Below, piece after piece: positions 23,750 through 36,590 of a stretch of DNA of 64,000 nucleotides. Each line of letters begins with the position of its first letter. Position 1 is the stretch's first letter. Made by a program: the position numbers and the translations under genes. The notes below the pieces were generated by a model. That model saw only the letters and a program-made list of their open reading frames with translations, did not search any database and had not been told where the DNA came from. Where the stretch lies: contig CALNHX010003527.1 of assembly GCA_940337035.1 (NCBI GenBank), positions 1 through 64,000 of the forward strand. The letters are read 5' to 3'. This DNA is from Agriotes lineatus (taxonomy: Eukaryota > Arthropoda > Insecta > Coleoptera > Elateridae).

Positions 23750-26700
23750 TACTTGTTTTGGAAACAAAACTGACGTTGGAAAGGTGCTTAGTTGTACAAA
23801 GTTACTAACTACAGCGTCTGCTTTGCAATATCATCGTTCCCTTCTTTCACGATTATCAAATTAAAATTGAAACAGAATATGTATATCTTTAGTTTGCATT
23901 CATGTCGATATTGTTGACACTACATTACTTTTTAGATCCTGCACGTTTATAACTCTCTCTTCTAGTAGCTAGAGCTTACCTATTTTTATAATTGGAATCA
24001 GTCCTGATATTATTTTATATGGGAGTGTGTTATCCCATTGTTCACCTCACGGACATCAGGACTGGGCCTATCCTCCTTAGGGAGGGCAGTAAATAATGTT
24101 GATTACAGGTTGGATTGTGACTGGCCTAATAAATTTTATAAAACACAGTTTATAACCTTGACGTTACCATTACAGCCATTTTCTTATACAAGAATAAAAT
24201 GAATAGGAACCAGCTTCAGCACCGTGAAAATGGGGGCCATTTTGGACATTTGTTATCATTTTCCATTTGTTGTTTTTAGTGTGTGATTTTCAAAAAAAAA
24301 AATATCGTGTTGTGTTGCTATTTTAATTACATGCCAGAGACTCGGCAAAGCATTTTTCATCATCTTTAGATAGCTGTAGCTTCTCAGCAGTGGACTTTTG
24401 TGCATAGGTAATTTGAGGTAAATCAGTTTATTTTGAGCTCTAGTATATGTGATTAATCTTTTCCGCACCTTTCAGAAACACCCTGCATACAACTAAAATT
24501 TCTAAAATGTACTGCGAGGCTATAACATTAAAGATAAACATATACTAATGTATGTTGTGAACACCCAAAATATTTATAGTGGTCTTAAGATACAAAATAC
24601 TTTCATGGCAGTGGATTCAGTAGGTATAGCTACTAGCTACCCAAAAATTTGTTATACACAATAATATTTAAAGATAAATGTTACTTTTATGTAACTTTTA
24701 TCAGTAACAGCGTTGTACAACGTTTAAAATCTATATTACTGTGGAATACAATTATATTTTAAAATAGTCATCAATAATTCTGTTATCCTAACGCCTTATA
24801 GAAAAATTAAGAAGACAGTGTTCTGTCTAAATAAAGAGATAGACATTTGCTTTAAAGACATTGTTAAAATAGATTTTAGTTGCAAAAACAGTTTTTTAAA
24901 ATATACAAAGTAAGTATCATAGTATGAACAATCTTATTGTGAAGCCTGTGCGGGCAACCTTTCAAATCATCCCATATAAAGACACCCTAGCAACAAAAAA
25001 AAACGTATACATAAGATATTCATTTCAATACAGACACATTCGTTTTGCTTTAATCAAATTTATCATCACATGTGAAAAGGCAATTTCTTTCTAGTAATTT
25101 GAGAATAACCCAATAACAGCCTCCTCTAGGCTGCTTGCTTGACTAAATGCACAAATGCAATTGTAATAAAGCATAACTTTATATTAAAATTCATTTAATA
25201 GCTCATTAGTGAGAAAACAAATTCCTATTAATTACATGTATGAATTGTTAGCTCATTATTACTGAAATTACTGGGCGATCTTCCAAAGAAAACAAAATTA
25301 GGTACACTTAGATGCAGAAGCCGGCCGCTAGCTCAGCGATTGGAGGCGTGTAGTTCTTGAGAATAAAACGGTAGAACAATAATTAAACAAATGCCCAGTG
25401 CGCCAACAAATTTTGAAATAACGGCGAATGCACTCCGGTGTTCTAACGAGAATTTGTAAACTCAATACCAAACAGTAGATTATACTTCCTGAAAGATAGC
25501 TTCAAACAAAATAATCAGCCGTAACTAAACTCACCCTGTATACTGGCATAAAGATCATATAATTTCGTGCAAATATCACAGCACAAGTAAATACATAATT
25601 ATCACAATACGCTACATCAGTTAGAATCACAGGATCGCTCTACATTACTTAATTACAGGCTACAACATACTTACAGACTTACAACCAAATACAGCAATGT
25701 TATAGATTGCACACATTAAAAGGGCGTCTTAGCAAGCCATCTGGTCGCAGGACCTTCTAGCTCAGTCTTGAAGGAAATCGTAAACGCAGTTCCAGCTCTT
25801 GGCTAATAAATTGGTACAGCCGTAGCTGGTGTCTTTCAGCGAAAACTGCATCGTGACAGCGAGATATGGATGCCAAAGCAGGAGGGAAAGCAACTCCCAG
25901 ACGGATCCTTCTCGTGCCCTAGGTAGACATTGTACCGGTCGCCGTGGACACGGAAAACATTCGAGCGGCGCAGCTAATTCAAAGCGGCGAGCGGGCCCCA
26001 GATTTCACTGGCTTAACGAATTAGACCGGCATTATTTATGCCTGGCACTGCTTGCCCAGATGTCGATTCGGGCGGATGGAAAAGTTCGTGGTTGCAATTA
26101 CAAAAAAATCCGCCCAAGGTATAGGAAAAACTTCCTCTCGTGAGCTCGGGGCATCAAATCCACGAAAACGTGAAGGCTTGCATTTCACCAATATGCAAAA
26201 CTAACCAATAGCCTTATAAAACATTCCCGAAGCTCTTGAATTGCTAGACCACCATACTGCTTGTTTTAAAGCTGCGAGCGGAAAGAATGCGTCGAAGACC
26301 GCAATCGGCATTAAAAGCGCATCGAGGTTATCGCAGCCAAGTGCGAACCATTCGCGTGACGTGTGAGAAAATACCATTCGAATTCGAATTTAAAAAGGTG
26401 GCATAATCTAAACGTAACAGACTCAAATTATTTTACTTAAAGATAGTGAATAAATATTAATTTTTTCTATAGCAAATGTGTACTTTAATCGACTCAAAAC
26501 AAAAGGTCAAGTGTTACTTTAACAGCAAAGATAGATAAAGTAGCACTTTAACATCAAGGTTACATAAAGTAATTTAATTTTCTTTTATTTAAATTAAAAA
26601 TTTAAGCTTTGTGTTATCCGAGCAACCCAATATAGCTACTGAGATTTTAAAATGTGATTGACTTTCCTTATTTTCTTTTAAAATTGGGTAAGTTCTTGCT

Positions 26701-27080
26701 ATAGAAAAAAAATTGTATTATACAAGACGATAAAATTAAATTTTATTCACAAGTTGTATCCACGTTTGATTCAAGCATGGATAATAATAACTTCATCGTC
26801 GTGTATAATACAAAATTTTATTCAATTCTTATAAATTCATTAATTAATAAATATCTTCACTTGTGTTTTTATAAGCCTCGTCAAAACCTTGCTCAGTCAT
26901 AAGCAAGGCCTGTCTAATAAAATTCCACATTGTGTACTTATTACATAAATTTAGAAAAATATACGTACAATTAATTCAATTTGCCCACTTTTACGCTTGT
27001 GTAGTAGTACACAAGATTGCAAAACATGTCCTGACCCTCTTAAAAGCTGAGACGAACAATATTTTTCGTTATTATATCCC
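23750..27080. other. Intron-like stretch with GC-rich tract at 25700-26400
   Basis: It is mostly AT-rich and featureless. GGCCGCTAGCTCAGCGATTGG at about 25323 resembles the start of a tRNA-derived SINE but lacks a box B. Bases 25700-26400 are GC-rich and look unique. A 104-codon plus frame there (25829) has no recognisable motif and biased, basic composition. I therefore do not call it a gene. Confidence 0.35.
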
Positions 27081-27082
27081 AA

Positions 27083-27261
27083 TTATTTTGTGTGGATATT
27101 GTATATGTGGCACTTGAGATGCGACTTTTGCTTTCTTTTGTATGTGTAATTTTAATGGGTACATATGAAACTTGGATCCTTTCCACACTCAAACCTTTGG
27201 GGTATCCATAAAGATTGTTGATGTCGATTGCCTTTGTTACATTTCGTACAATAAAACTGGC
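27083..27261 (-). pseudogene. lola: lola-type zinc-finger exon with in-frame stop
   Basis: It was found by translating the minus strand by eye. After a good acceptor (CTGACTCTTTTAG, AG at 27262-27263) and two bases GC, the frame gives FYCTKCNKGNRHQQSLWI, then PQRFECGKDPSFICTH, a TAA, then NYTYKRKQKSHLKCHI and a final stop at 27083-27085. Finger 1 has CTKC but a Pro where His is expected (PQRFEC). In finger 2 the stop codon replaces the second Cys of C-x2-C, and all later residues of the finger survive in frame. The phase matches the intact exons. Decay is recent enough to be obvious. An isoform truncated before finger 2 is the alternative. Confidence 0.8.
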
Positions 27262-27308
27262 CTAAAAGAGTCAGATTTTAATGAATGCTGTAAAGGTATT
27301 GATATACC

Positions 27309-27595
27309 CATACATTTAAAGGACTATATTGCTAGCGGCTATGAGTTGGGAAGTCACGAAGGAAGTGAGACAGACAACCAACTCTTAAGTGTATATGATG
27401 AGCTGTGCGCAAGCGCGTCGGCGTCGTCCGCGCGGTGGGGATGTAATCAAGTTTAAAATTCGCTTCTAAAGGCGAAGTTTAAATTCTCAGGCATGCGCAC
27501 TAGACGCGTTATACTATAAGTGAGACTATGCCGGCGCCGTAATATTTTCGGCCGTTTCCAGGCCCTACTAGCAATATATGTATAATACATATATG
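27309..27595 (-). mobile_element. Non-autonomous DNA element with 8-bp TSD
   Basis: The flanks are exact copies of GATATACC (27301-27308 and 27596-27603). The ends begin CATA(C/T)AT and share an ATATTGCTAG inner block in inverted orientation. A second copy in the opposite orientation is at 53737-54034. An 8-bp duplication fits hAT- or P-like transposition. It has no coding capacity. It lies about 50 bases upstream of the decayed exon in transcription order. Confidence 0.75.
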
Positions 27596-28126
27596 GATAT
27601 ACCCAACCATTGCAACGAGAAGTGTGAGATTTAGTTTCTTTAACTTGATCTTATACTATATAGTTCACCACAGTAACCACTCATATTTTGTGTCTCTTAG
27701 AATTAGACCAAATTAAGCAAGCAGACACACTGTTCTGAAACTATCAAACTCCTCATGTCATATACACAAATTACGGGGTTTTCTAGCAGTATCAAGGTAA
27801 TATTATAATAATATCTGAAACCCTTTTGTGATGTTCTATGATTAATGCTGCTTTTAGCATTTTGCAACACTACAAAATTTAAAATATTAATTAACGAATG
27901 TTTTGAAAAACAAATCTATTCCAGTTTTCAACAGAAATATATACCTACATTAAAAATTCATAGATACGTAAAACTTAGCTTTTTTCCAAGAGCTCAAAAG
28001 TAGTCACTCTCCAGCAAATCTCACTGGCAGCCAACTTTTTAATTTGATCTTTAAGACTTTATAGCCAACTTTTATTTAAATCTACATAAAATAGCGATAT
28101 ACATTATCCTTGGGATGTAGAATACA

Positions 28127-28978
28127 CAGGGTGTTAATTATGTACGTAGACAAACTTTAAGGGGTGATTCCTTGATCAGTTCTAAGATAAAAGGTTCATA
28201 CAAACATAGGACCTAAACGGCTTCGTTTTCAAAATACAGGGTGTTGGAAGTTTAAACAAAAAATTGTTTTTTCAAAAATTTCGAAAACCGCTGGAAGTAT
28301 TCTGATGAAACTTGGTGTAGGTTAGTATTTCATAAAGTGGCATTGTTGTCAAAATAAATTTAATATATTTCAAACAGGGGCGTGCATCAAGGGCACCTCA
28401 GTTACCTTATTTAAGAAAAATCTGGTACGCCACTGTTTTTTAGCCAAAAGTTTTGTAGCTATTGTAAGATTGTTTGTTATAAAATAATATTTAAAAAAAT
28501 CTTTAAGCTGTATTTTGAAAACGAAGCCGTTTAGATCTCATTAAAGTCCAATGAACGAAATTACAGACTTTTCTGTTTTTCTCGAGAAAGGTTTATTCTA
28601 TCAAAAAAATGAAAGATACATCTTTTGTATAGTTTCAATGGATGAAGCTAAAAAACGTGTCGTATTGGCTAAAAAACAGTGGCATACCACATTTTTCTGA
28701 AATAAGGTAACTGAGGTGGCCGCGATGCACGCCACTGGTGGAAATAAATTAAATTTATTGTGACCAAACAATCTCACTTTATGAATACACCAAGTTTCAT
28801 TAGAATACCTCTAGGTGTTTTCCAGATTTAAAAAAAAACTTTTTTTTATTTAAACTTCAACACCCTGTATCTTGAAAACAAAGCCACTTAAGTCCCATGT
28901 TTATATGAACTTTTTATCTTAGAATTGATCAGGGTATCGCCCCTTAAAGTTTGTCTACGTACTGAATTAACACCCTGT
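28127..28978. mobile_element. Fold-back TIR element with CAGGGTGTT ends
   Basis: The ends CAGGGTGTTAATT and AATTAACACCCTG are inverted repeats. The arms run about 300 bases each (to near 28447 and from near 28670), sharing GTACGTAGACAAACTTTAAG and AAAACGAAGCCGTTTAG-like blocks. No transposase is present. Confidence 0.75.
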
Positions 28979-30512
28979 ATATAAATCCTTTAATTTTACA
29001 ATCGTTTGAGAGCATACATTAATTGATACTTTTTATGTTGTAGTATGGCAAAATATTTAAAAAAATAGAATGAATCGTATTATGATTAAACAATAGATTT
29101 ATGATTTTAACAATTTTTTAAATATTACGGAGCAAATTTTCTTAGGACTATTTGACGTTCAGTCTAAAAATATTTAACAAAATCCATTTCCTATTAAAAT
29201 AAAACATTTCAAACTTTATCAAGAAATTTTTGATTTTTTACTTCATTCCTGTATGTATACCATTTAAGCCGAAAAAATATTTTAACGTAAACAGTATAAC
29301 TACATTGTAAAGTCCTGCAGATAAGTGTATCACACGTGAATTCGAAGAGAATTCTTTATAAATTTCTAATAAGAAGTTAATTTTACATTATTGTTGTAAT
29401 ATCACCATTTACTATTAGGGCAGATAATTTTCATCTCACCTGGAAGGTAAATATAGCAAATAAAACACTTAAAAGCAACAGATCATCATCACCAAAAGTG
29501 GAAACCTTCTTTCACTTTTACATAAAAAAGGAATTTGTGAACCAAATCTTGAGTAAGTTTATAATAATTTAAAAACAGAATAGTTCAAATATAAGTAAGT
29601 AAATAATAACTCATTTCACTTCATATGAGCACAATATGTCTATTGGTTAAAACTAGTTAAATAAATAAAGACACTTCAAGACTACCTATACATTTATGAT
29701 GGCGCTATAAAATAAGTGAGGTTTTCTTGCAAGAGCTCCATCGAACCCAAAGCCAAGACTACAAATAATGCTAAAATTTATTCTACAAATAGAAAGACCA
29801 CTATTATAAGTGATAATGTCTTCTACAAGATCTTTCAATTAAATCGACAGTTATAAAAATAATGTTGCAAACAAAAGCATGTGCGTTTTCTTAAAACAGT
29901 CATTGTCTATACACTATAAAGAAAACACGCCGCCATATATAGGATAATACAAGCGTAATATTTAAAGCGCATATAGTATTAGTAAACCTAACCTTCTTTA
30001 AAGAATCAGTACTTTTTGAGAGTACCTTGAGATAATGGCTCTTGGCTACGAAATGATTTAATTATGGTATAACGACAAAATAGTTTAAAACAATTGCTAC
30101 TAATAACATTTACATTTTAGTAAGATTGTGGTTCCATTGACATTAAGCTTTCATATTTGTGACCCTTTTATTATATTTTTGGATTTCTCTGTTAATTTCA
30201 TACAAGGTCCTCTTATTTGTAGTTGCAGGGTTGCACCCTTTTAAGATGATTTAGGTAGAAATGTACCTACTACTTGTGTGAAACATAAATTATCTCTAAA
30301 AACACATTGCAACAACTCTGAATCGACAGGAAAACTCAAAAATACAATAAAGTACTCACAAATATTGAAGTATACGAAATTATTATGAGAATATAAGTAA
30401 GCATCTTCACAAGTACCACTAACAGGGAAGAAATTAATTGGACAACGCAACCCTACTAAAATTTCAATTCTCTTGGTAACAAATGGTTTCAGAATTTGGT
30501 TTTACATCATAT
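28979..30512. other. AT-rich intron-like stretch
   Basis: No gene or large repeat was recognised. Frames such as 30450-30241 minus show no family features. Confidence 0.35.
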
Positions 30513-31035
30513 TGTAACGATCATGCTGCCGGTCATTGCCCCGGAATTATGACCCAGTGCCCCGATTATTCTGGAACCGCCGGCAGACAGCCTTGGGGCC
30601 GGCTGCGGGCGTATGAGTCATCTTCCAGATCGATCAAAAACGGCCTCGGTGGTTAGTTCACGCGGTGCGTCACCATTTGCCAGAAAAATCCAGCAAGCCC
30701 GCGAGGCTCCCAGAAGGAATTATTCCGCGAATATAAATACACGGCCGTCGGAGTTCTAATTCAATTCCCATCAGACTTGAAGCGCGCGTGATATAAACGA
30801 GCCGTGTGAAATAAATAACAAATAAATACAACCATATAAATCCTTACTGTTAAGTTGTATATAAATAATTATTAAATAGTGTATAGTTGTTAGCAATAGT
30901 GCCTGTAGTTTATAAGTAATTCTGCCTTCATAATTCTTGTATTTTTAAATAATCATAATTAATCATAGTAAATAAACGTTTAAAACCAGAAGCATCGTAT
31001 AATTTTTAAATAGCCCAAACGGTAAAAACGTAACA
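30513..31035. mobile_element. Solo LTR, copy 2
   Basis: It begins TGTAACGATCATGC and ends GGTAAAAACGTAACA. Exact 4-bp duplications ATAT lie at 30509-30512 and 31036-31039. GCGAATATAAATACACGG is a TATA-like promoter site. AATAAACG lies near the 3' end. It matches copies 1 and 3 in the terminal 60 bases and more loosely inside. Confidence 0.8.
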
Positions 31036-31344
31036 ATATTTTTGAATTTCCTATAAGCAAAGAGGTGATTATCTCTCATCAACTTTAAGGGGTAGTATCT
31101 CCATAACAAACCGTTTCTGATCTATTTCCAATCGATTTTTTCAAACATAAAGAATTGGTTAACCAAAAACCAGTTTTTCAACTGTTTCACCAGTTTAAAA
31201 TGGATTTATTAACTGGCTTAACAGGCTGTTCTTAATAAAAAGGCAATTGTATATTTTCCACGTTTTATAAGTATAAGCAATTTGTTTTAGATATGTTTTA
31301 TAGTGTTTAACAAATTAGGCCATCTTCGGCTGCTTATTTTAACA

Positions 31345-31533
31345 TATAATAGATTAATTAAGCATATTTATATGCATGTCTCAATAACATAGCAAATATA
31401 CACAGGTCCTTAATTCCACACATTTGTTTTTAAACCGCTTTTGGAACAATTTAGAAACAAATGTGTGAATAACAGCAGTACACATTTTTTATGTTATTAA
31501 GACGTGCTTATAAATATGCTTAATTAATCTAGT
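31345..31533. repeat. MITE with about 85-bp TIRs
   Basis: TAGATTAATTAAGCATATTTAT on the left pairs with ATAAATATGCTTAATTAATCTA on the right. The match extends through AACATA and CACACATTTGTTT blocks. Confidence 0.65.
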
Positions 31534-31539
31534 ACAAGT

Positions 31540-32690
31540 TTAAAAACCGGTTTTAAAGAGATTTAAAAACAGATTTATTTAAAACACGTTTTTCACTACA
31601 CCAGTTTAAATTTTTGCCAGTACTACTTTCTATATATTTCAGTTTTTTAATACAGAAATAAATAAAGATCAAATAAACGGCACAGAACAATATTATTAAT
31701 TTGTTTTTTTTGTCATTATCACTTTTACATAACATGACTAGATCATTTTCACACATTTCTTATATGTACCTACGTTATAAAAAGAATTTATTAGTAGTTA
31801 GTATTCAACTACATATAGCAATTTCTAATTTGTAACAATGCCTACATCCAATTTGCACTTCCACTTATCAATGCTTGTGTTGGGCAATCATGTGAAGCAC
31901 AAGGTCATATTTTAAAAAGTGAACTTTGTAGTAATTTGTTTAACTACTTCAACAAATATTATTTACTTAATGTATAGTATTGAACACTTGCAGAGTAACA
32001 CATGGAAATCTACAAAAATTCATCGATGAAACATAGTATAAGTTACTGCAAGGTTTATGCATTATAGAAAGTAATCGTGATAGATAACGATATTTATTTA
32101 TGTAAAATATGTAAACCTACAGTACAAAAGTATGAAAAAAAGATAGATATTTTCAATGCAAAAAGCGAATAGATAAACTGCATTAAGCAATTTGATTAAA
32201 AAATAAAATAATAAATACTGTAATATAGTTAATACAGCTGGGCATCTAAAAAAATTAAAATTAAACTCTAGCATAAGCATACATTAACCAAATGTTAAAG
32301 ACGAACAAGTTCTCAGAACAAACAAATTTGTTGGTTTAGAGACATCTCTTTTGCCACTGCAGCTTTATTTCTTAATATTATTCAAACACAAGATTTGGTT
32401 GTCTCCTCATATCTATGCATTTTATCAGCTGCACCAATTCTTAAGAAAGTTGAAGAAATTTCTTAATGCTTAAAAGATCCACTCTTTTGTTTGCATTTTA
32501 AACTTGTTCTTTGTCCCGATTTTAAACGAAGTGTAAAAGCTACTTTATTTACTTTATTTTACTTAATTTTAATATTATCGTGTGAATTTCATCTATTGCC
32601 AATACAGTTACTGTTTGCATATATTCTGAAATTCTGCATAGCTAATTGACTGTAGCACAAACTCGCAAATTTACCGATTTAGATAAAGTT
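31540..32690. other. AT-rich stretch, nothing recognised
   Basis: No coding, RNA or repeat signal was found. Confidence 0.3.
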
Positions 32691-32691
32691 A

Positions 32692-33931
32692 TGCAGTGTG
32701 TCCCCGGACTGAGTTCACTATAGGTATAATCGACAAAAAATTTTACAATTTTATTTTAATGTTTTGGGATCCCGCCCTACTTGGTCTGAAAACAATTTTA
32801 AGCAGAGTTTTCATTTTTAGAAATTAAGCCGGCCATGAAAAATGTGAAAAAACTATTTTCTATTTAGGTTAACTACCCTTTTTGTTCATGATACGGCAAA
32901 ATTTTGTTAAGAAAAGTTATTTAGAATGATAGTTTATGGCCCTATACAAAATTTCAGAAAGATCTATCGACTTAGAAAAAACCGTTATAATTTTAGATAA
33001 TTGTAATTAATTTTCAGGTAAACTATCCTTTTTGTTCATGATACGGCACAACTTTATTAAGAAAAGTTGTTCAGAATGAAAAATTATGACCCTGTACCAA
33101 ATTTGAAAAAGATCTGTCGACTTAGATTAAACCGTTATTTTTTAGATTAAACAAATTGCATTTATTAAAAATGACGGTTTCATCTAAGTCGACAGATCTT
33201 TCTGAAATTTTGTATAGGACCACAGCTTCTCATTCTGAACAACTTTTCTTAATACAATTTTGCGGTATCATGAACAAAAAGGGTAGTTTACCTGAAAATA
33301 AAATAGTTTTCGCTTCCCTGCCAAGGCCTACTTGTTTTTCAAAAACTGAAAATATTCTTAAAATTCTTTTCAAACCAAGCAGGACCGAATCCCTGAACCT
33401 TAAAATAAAATTCAAAAATTTTTAGTCCATCTCACCTCATGTAACATCAATCCTGGGACACACTATTGTATTTTCTTTTCAGGTAAACTACCCTTTTTGT
33501 TTATAATATAGCAAAATTTTACTAAGAAGAGTTGTTCAGAATGGGAAATTATGGCCCCATACAAAATTTCAGGAAGTTCTACCTACTTAAATCAAACCGT
33601 AATTTTTAATAAATAGGTACGTACAATTTTAACGGTTTAATTTAAGTAGGTAGATCTTCCTGAAATTTTGTATAGGGCCATAATTTATCATTCTGAACAA
33701 ATTTTCTTGGTAAAATTTTGCCGTATCATAAACAGAAAGGTTAGTTTACTTGAAAAGAAAATAGTTTTTGCTTCACTGTCAAGGCCAACTTGTGTTTTCA
33801 AAAACTGTAAATATTCTTAAAATTCTCTTCAGACCAAGCAGGGCGGAATCCCAAAACATTAAAATAAAATTGTAGATTTTTTTGTCAATTATACCTATAG
33901 TGAACTTAATCCGGGGACACACTGTATAATT
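32692..33931. mobile_element. Composite CAGTGTGTCC TIR element
   Basis: It begins GCAGTGTGTCCCCGGACT and ends AATCCGGGGACACACTGTAT. The inverted arms also share TATAGGTATAAT and CAAAACATTAAAATAAAAT. A second ATCCTGGGACACACT end at about 33448-33465 and several internal inverted tracts (AAGTCGACAGATCTTTC, TAGGTAGATCTTCC) show two or more nested copies. The frames at 33156 and 33415 are palindrome products. Confidence 0.7.
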
Positions 33932-34442
33932 TGTGATTTTCTGTTTTGATTGACAATTGACAAATATAATATTATCCAACCATCATCACCTTCAATCTTG
34001 ATAAACAGATAGCTTGAGAAAATCTGTTTACTAATGATATTGAATAGTGATCAATCAAATTTAATACTGAAGATGTTTAAATGTTTGAAAAAATCAAATA
34101 CCTCCATACATTGCAGAAATTTAAGAACGTCAATGGTTTTCCTGTTATTCTTTAATTTCAAATATATAGGTATTTAATCCGAATAAAACTAAACTAAATG
34201 AAAATAATGTAATACACAGAATTTCCCACAATTGTGCATTGCGAAAACGTATTCTTATTTGCTTGCAAGCTATTTCTTGAAAATGTTTTTACGATAACAA
34301 AACCGTGTTTCAAATATGAAAATTAAAAAAATCGTAGAAGCAATAATCAAATTCTAAATTACTCAGAACTTTTTCTTGTTTTTTCTAGTATTATGTCCAT
34401 TTCAGTGAGTTCTGCGTAATCAATTTCTTTGTGAACACGGTT
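33932..34442. other. AT-rich stretch
   Basis: Nothing was recognised. This would be the 3' flank of the decayed exon that follows in minus-strand order. Confidence 0.3.
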
Positions 34443-34721
34443 CTAGTGCCGAACTAAATGCATTTTTTGTTTAGCTTGGTATACACAGTATGGGTACCTA
34501 TTTAAACTGAGGTTCCTTGCAGCACTCCCACTTTCTGTGATTTCTGAGAGAACTTTTAAGTTTATAAATCCTTCCGCATTCAGAACATCTATGACCAGGG
34601 TCTTCAGTAATAGACTTCTGATGGAAAGAATTTTCAATGCCAAATCCCAATAACTTTGGATAACATCGACGTTCAAATTGTTCAGTTTCCTGTTCGTCGC
34701 ATTGGTGTTGTGTGTTCGAAG
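34443..34721 (-). pseudogene. lola: Frameshifted lola-type zinc-finger exon
   Basis: Finger 1 is complete in one frame: CSECGRIYKLKSSLRNH with the closing C of KWEC, then CKEPQFK and a stop. Glycine of the usual CGKEP is changed to Cys. Finger 2 continues in another frame as YPYCVYQAKQKMHLVRH and a stop at 34443. The junction is a net 4-base insertion around TAGGTACC, which also replaces the first Cys of finger 2 by Tyr. An acceptor at 34722-34723 (ATACAAG) gives the shared phase. One at 34733-34734 (ATAATTAG) looks stronger but gives a different phase. I read it as a decayed exon. Confidence 0.75.
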
Positions 34722-34759
34722 CTTGTATAAAACTAATTATATGTGTGTGTTGCAACATG

Positions 34760-36480
34760 AAAATGGTTGCAAGAAGAAATAACAGAATAAAACTTGGGTT
34801 AATTAAATAAACTACGGAAACTTAGTGAAGAGTGGAAAAAATTATTTTATTGCAGATCTTAACCCATCCAACTCAATGCATTGAATTGTTTCAGACTAGT
34901 GGCAAATGTTACTAATGCTCTTCTGTAATATTCAATCAATCTTACCTACAATATAATAGATTTTAACAATTATAATGTCAATAGCTTTCATAATAACTTA
35001 CCACAATAGTGACAATTTGCAACAACAACCCGTTAAAAAGTCTGTAAAGGGTTTTACTCAGAACTTCCTTCACAAGTGGACGTTGTGACACTAAAAAATT
35101 GTAAAAATCAATGGGAAGTAGAGGTAAAATATCTTCTCATTGGTTATAATACTGAAAAATAAAAGGAAACATTTGATAATGGGAAATAAATCAATTTCAA
35201 ATTAAAAAATGGGATTCAAATTAAAGCACCTGCGAACGTGAATTTCAGTCCGGTGGTCTGATCCACGAGCCCATCGAGGACCTCTACCAGCTTTGCAATG
35301 CGCTACTGAACGAACTTATTGTTGAAACTTTTTGACTCTTTTATGACATTACTCTATATCTGTTAGGTCCCATTTCCGTCAAGTATAAAGCCTGACTTAT
35401 GTGCAAATTATTACTTTTATTTATTTCTCAGGTAACACAAGAATCGACAAATTTTATTTTCCACGATAGGGGTAGAAGTCGGTTTCTATAGCATCAAAAT
35501 TGTGACAGAAGTAAAACATTTACTCCCTAGAGACTAAATAAGACAAAAATTTCCCTAGGGAGTTTTCATTATGACTGACAGAACAATTATGTCAAATTCA
35601 AGGTTATCAGGTTAGGTTTCCCGTCAGTTTTGACATAAAATAACACAAAACCTAACCTGCTAACCTCGAATTTGACATAATTGTGAGCTCTTGTCATAAT
35701 GACTTACAGTGCCACCAACTTTAAAATTTACCATAGGCTACTAATTTTAAAATAATTCTAACTAAAATGTCAATAAATGACGTTTAAAAAAACGGGTTTT
35801 TGTTTTAAATCTTCCTGCAACGTGAAAAAAATAGCATATGCAACTCGGAGAGAATGCTATTTTGCTTCAGTGCAATTTCTGACTCGAGGGCAAAGCCCTC
35901 GAGTCAGAAATTGTACCTCAGCAAAATAATGCATTTCTCTTCCTCATTGCATAATCTACTATTTTTTAGGGTACTCACCCTGTATATATTTTTTCGAATT
36001 TTTCTCGGTTTCATGCCAGGAAGATATATAATCTGCATGCAAAATATCATCTTCCTCCAACAAATACTTTTTGAGTTATACCGCCAACAGACAGATAAAC
36101 AGACAGACGGAATTGATCAAACCTGTTCTTCGTCATTTAGGGACCCTAAAACGTGAAGATGTGACATGTGAAGAAATCTCGGAAGGTGATTTTTTTGCGA
36201 TTACAATACTTCCTTTGTCTTTTAGACGAGCGAAGTAAAAATACAATTACACACTGTTAACAAATTCTTCTATTTCTACAGGTTCCCAAAAAGAATATAG
36301 TAGTAAGCAAACCAACTTTAGTTGAAAAGTCGGTTATATACCTATTTAATAATTTTCTTTAACGTTGCTTATCAAGTCATTTATAATATCTATATCAAAT
36401 CATTTAATTTCTAAAGAGTGATACATTCTCTCTCTACCATTCATCCTGCTTATGTATACATAATAGCATAATTACACTGA
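34760..36480. other. Intron-like stretch with small repeats
   Basis: It holds a copy of the GTTGGTGGCACTGTA palindromic family (about 35566-35722) and a separate palindrome at 35837-35955 (GACTCGAGGGC paired with GCCCTCGAGTC). A TE tail lies at about 35970-36160. A 35-codon frame at 35230-35338 plus (CEREFQSGGLIHEPIEDL) is less AT-rich than its surroundings but unidentified. Confidence 0.4.
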
Positions 36481-36590
36481 AATACTTTTATTTGCATGCA
36501 ATTAATGAAGAAACACAAAAAGTGCAATTCATTAAAATGTTTAATGATGCATCAATCTTGCCGATGCTATTTCCAATTTATTACTCATTA

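Noticed and set aside
24256..24468. GTGCGGAAAAGATT near 24455 resembles the CGK(D/E) linker of a zinc-finger exon.
   Set aside because: No cysteine or histidine pairs lie around it, and it follows an AGGGTGTTTCTGAAAG transposon-like end. The match is chance.
25321..25350. CCGGCCGCTAGCTCAGCGATTGG as a tRNA or SINE head.
   Set aside because: It has a box A-like start but no box B or tRNA fold downstream. It is too short to call.
25829..26143. 104-codon plus frame in a GC-rich tract.
   Set aside because: The translated sequence is basic and of low information, with no motif and no splice signals. Composition alone explains an open frame.
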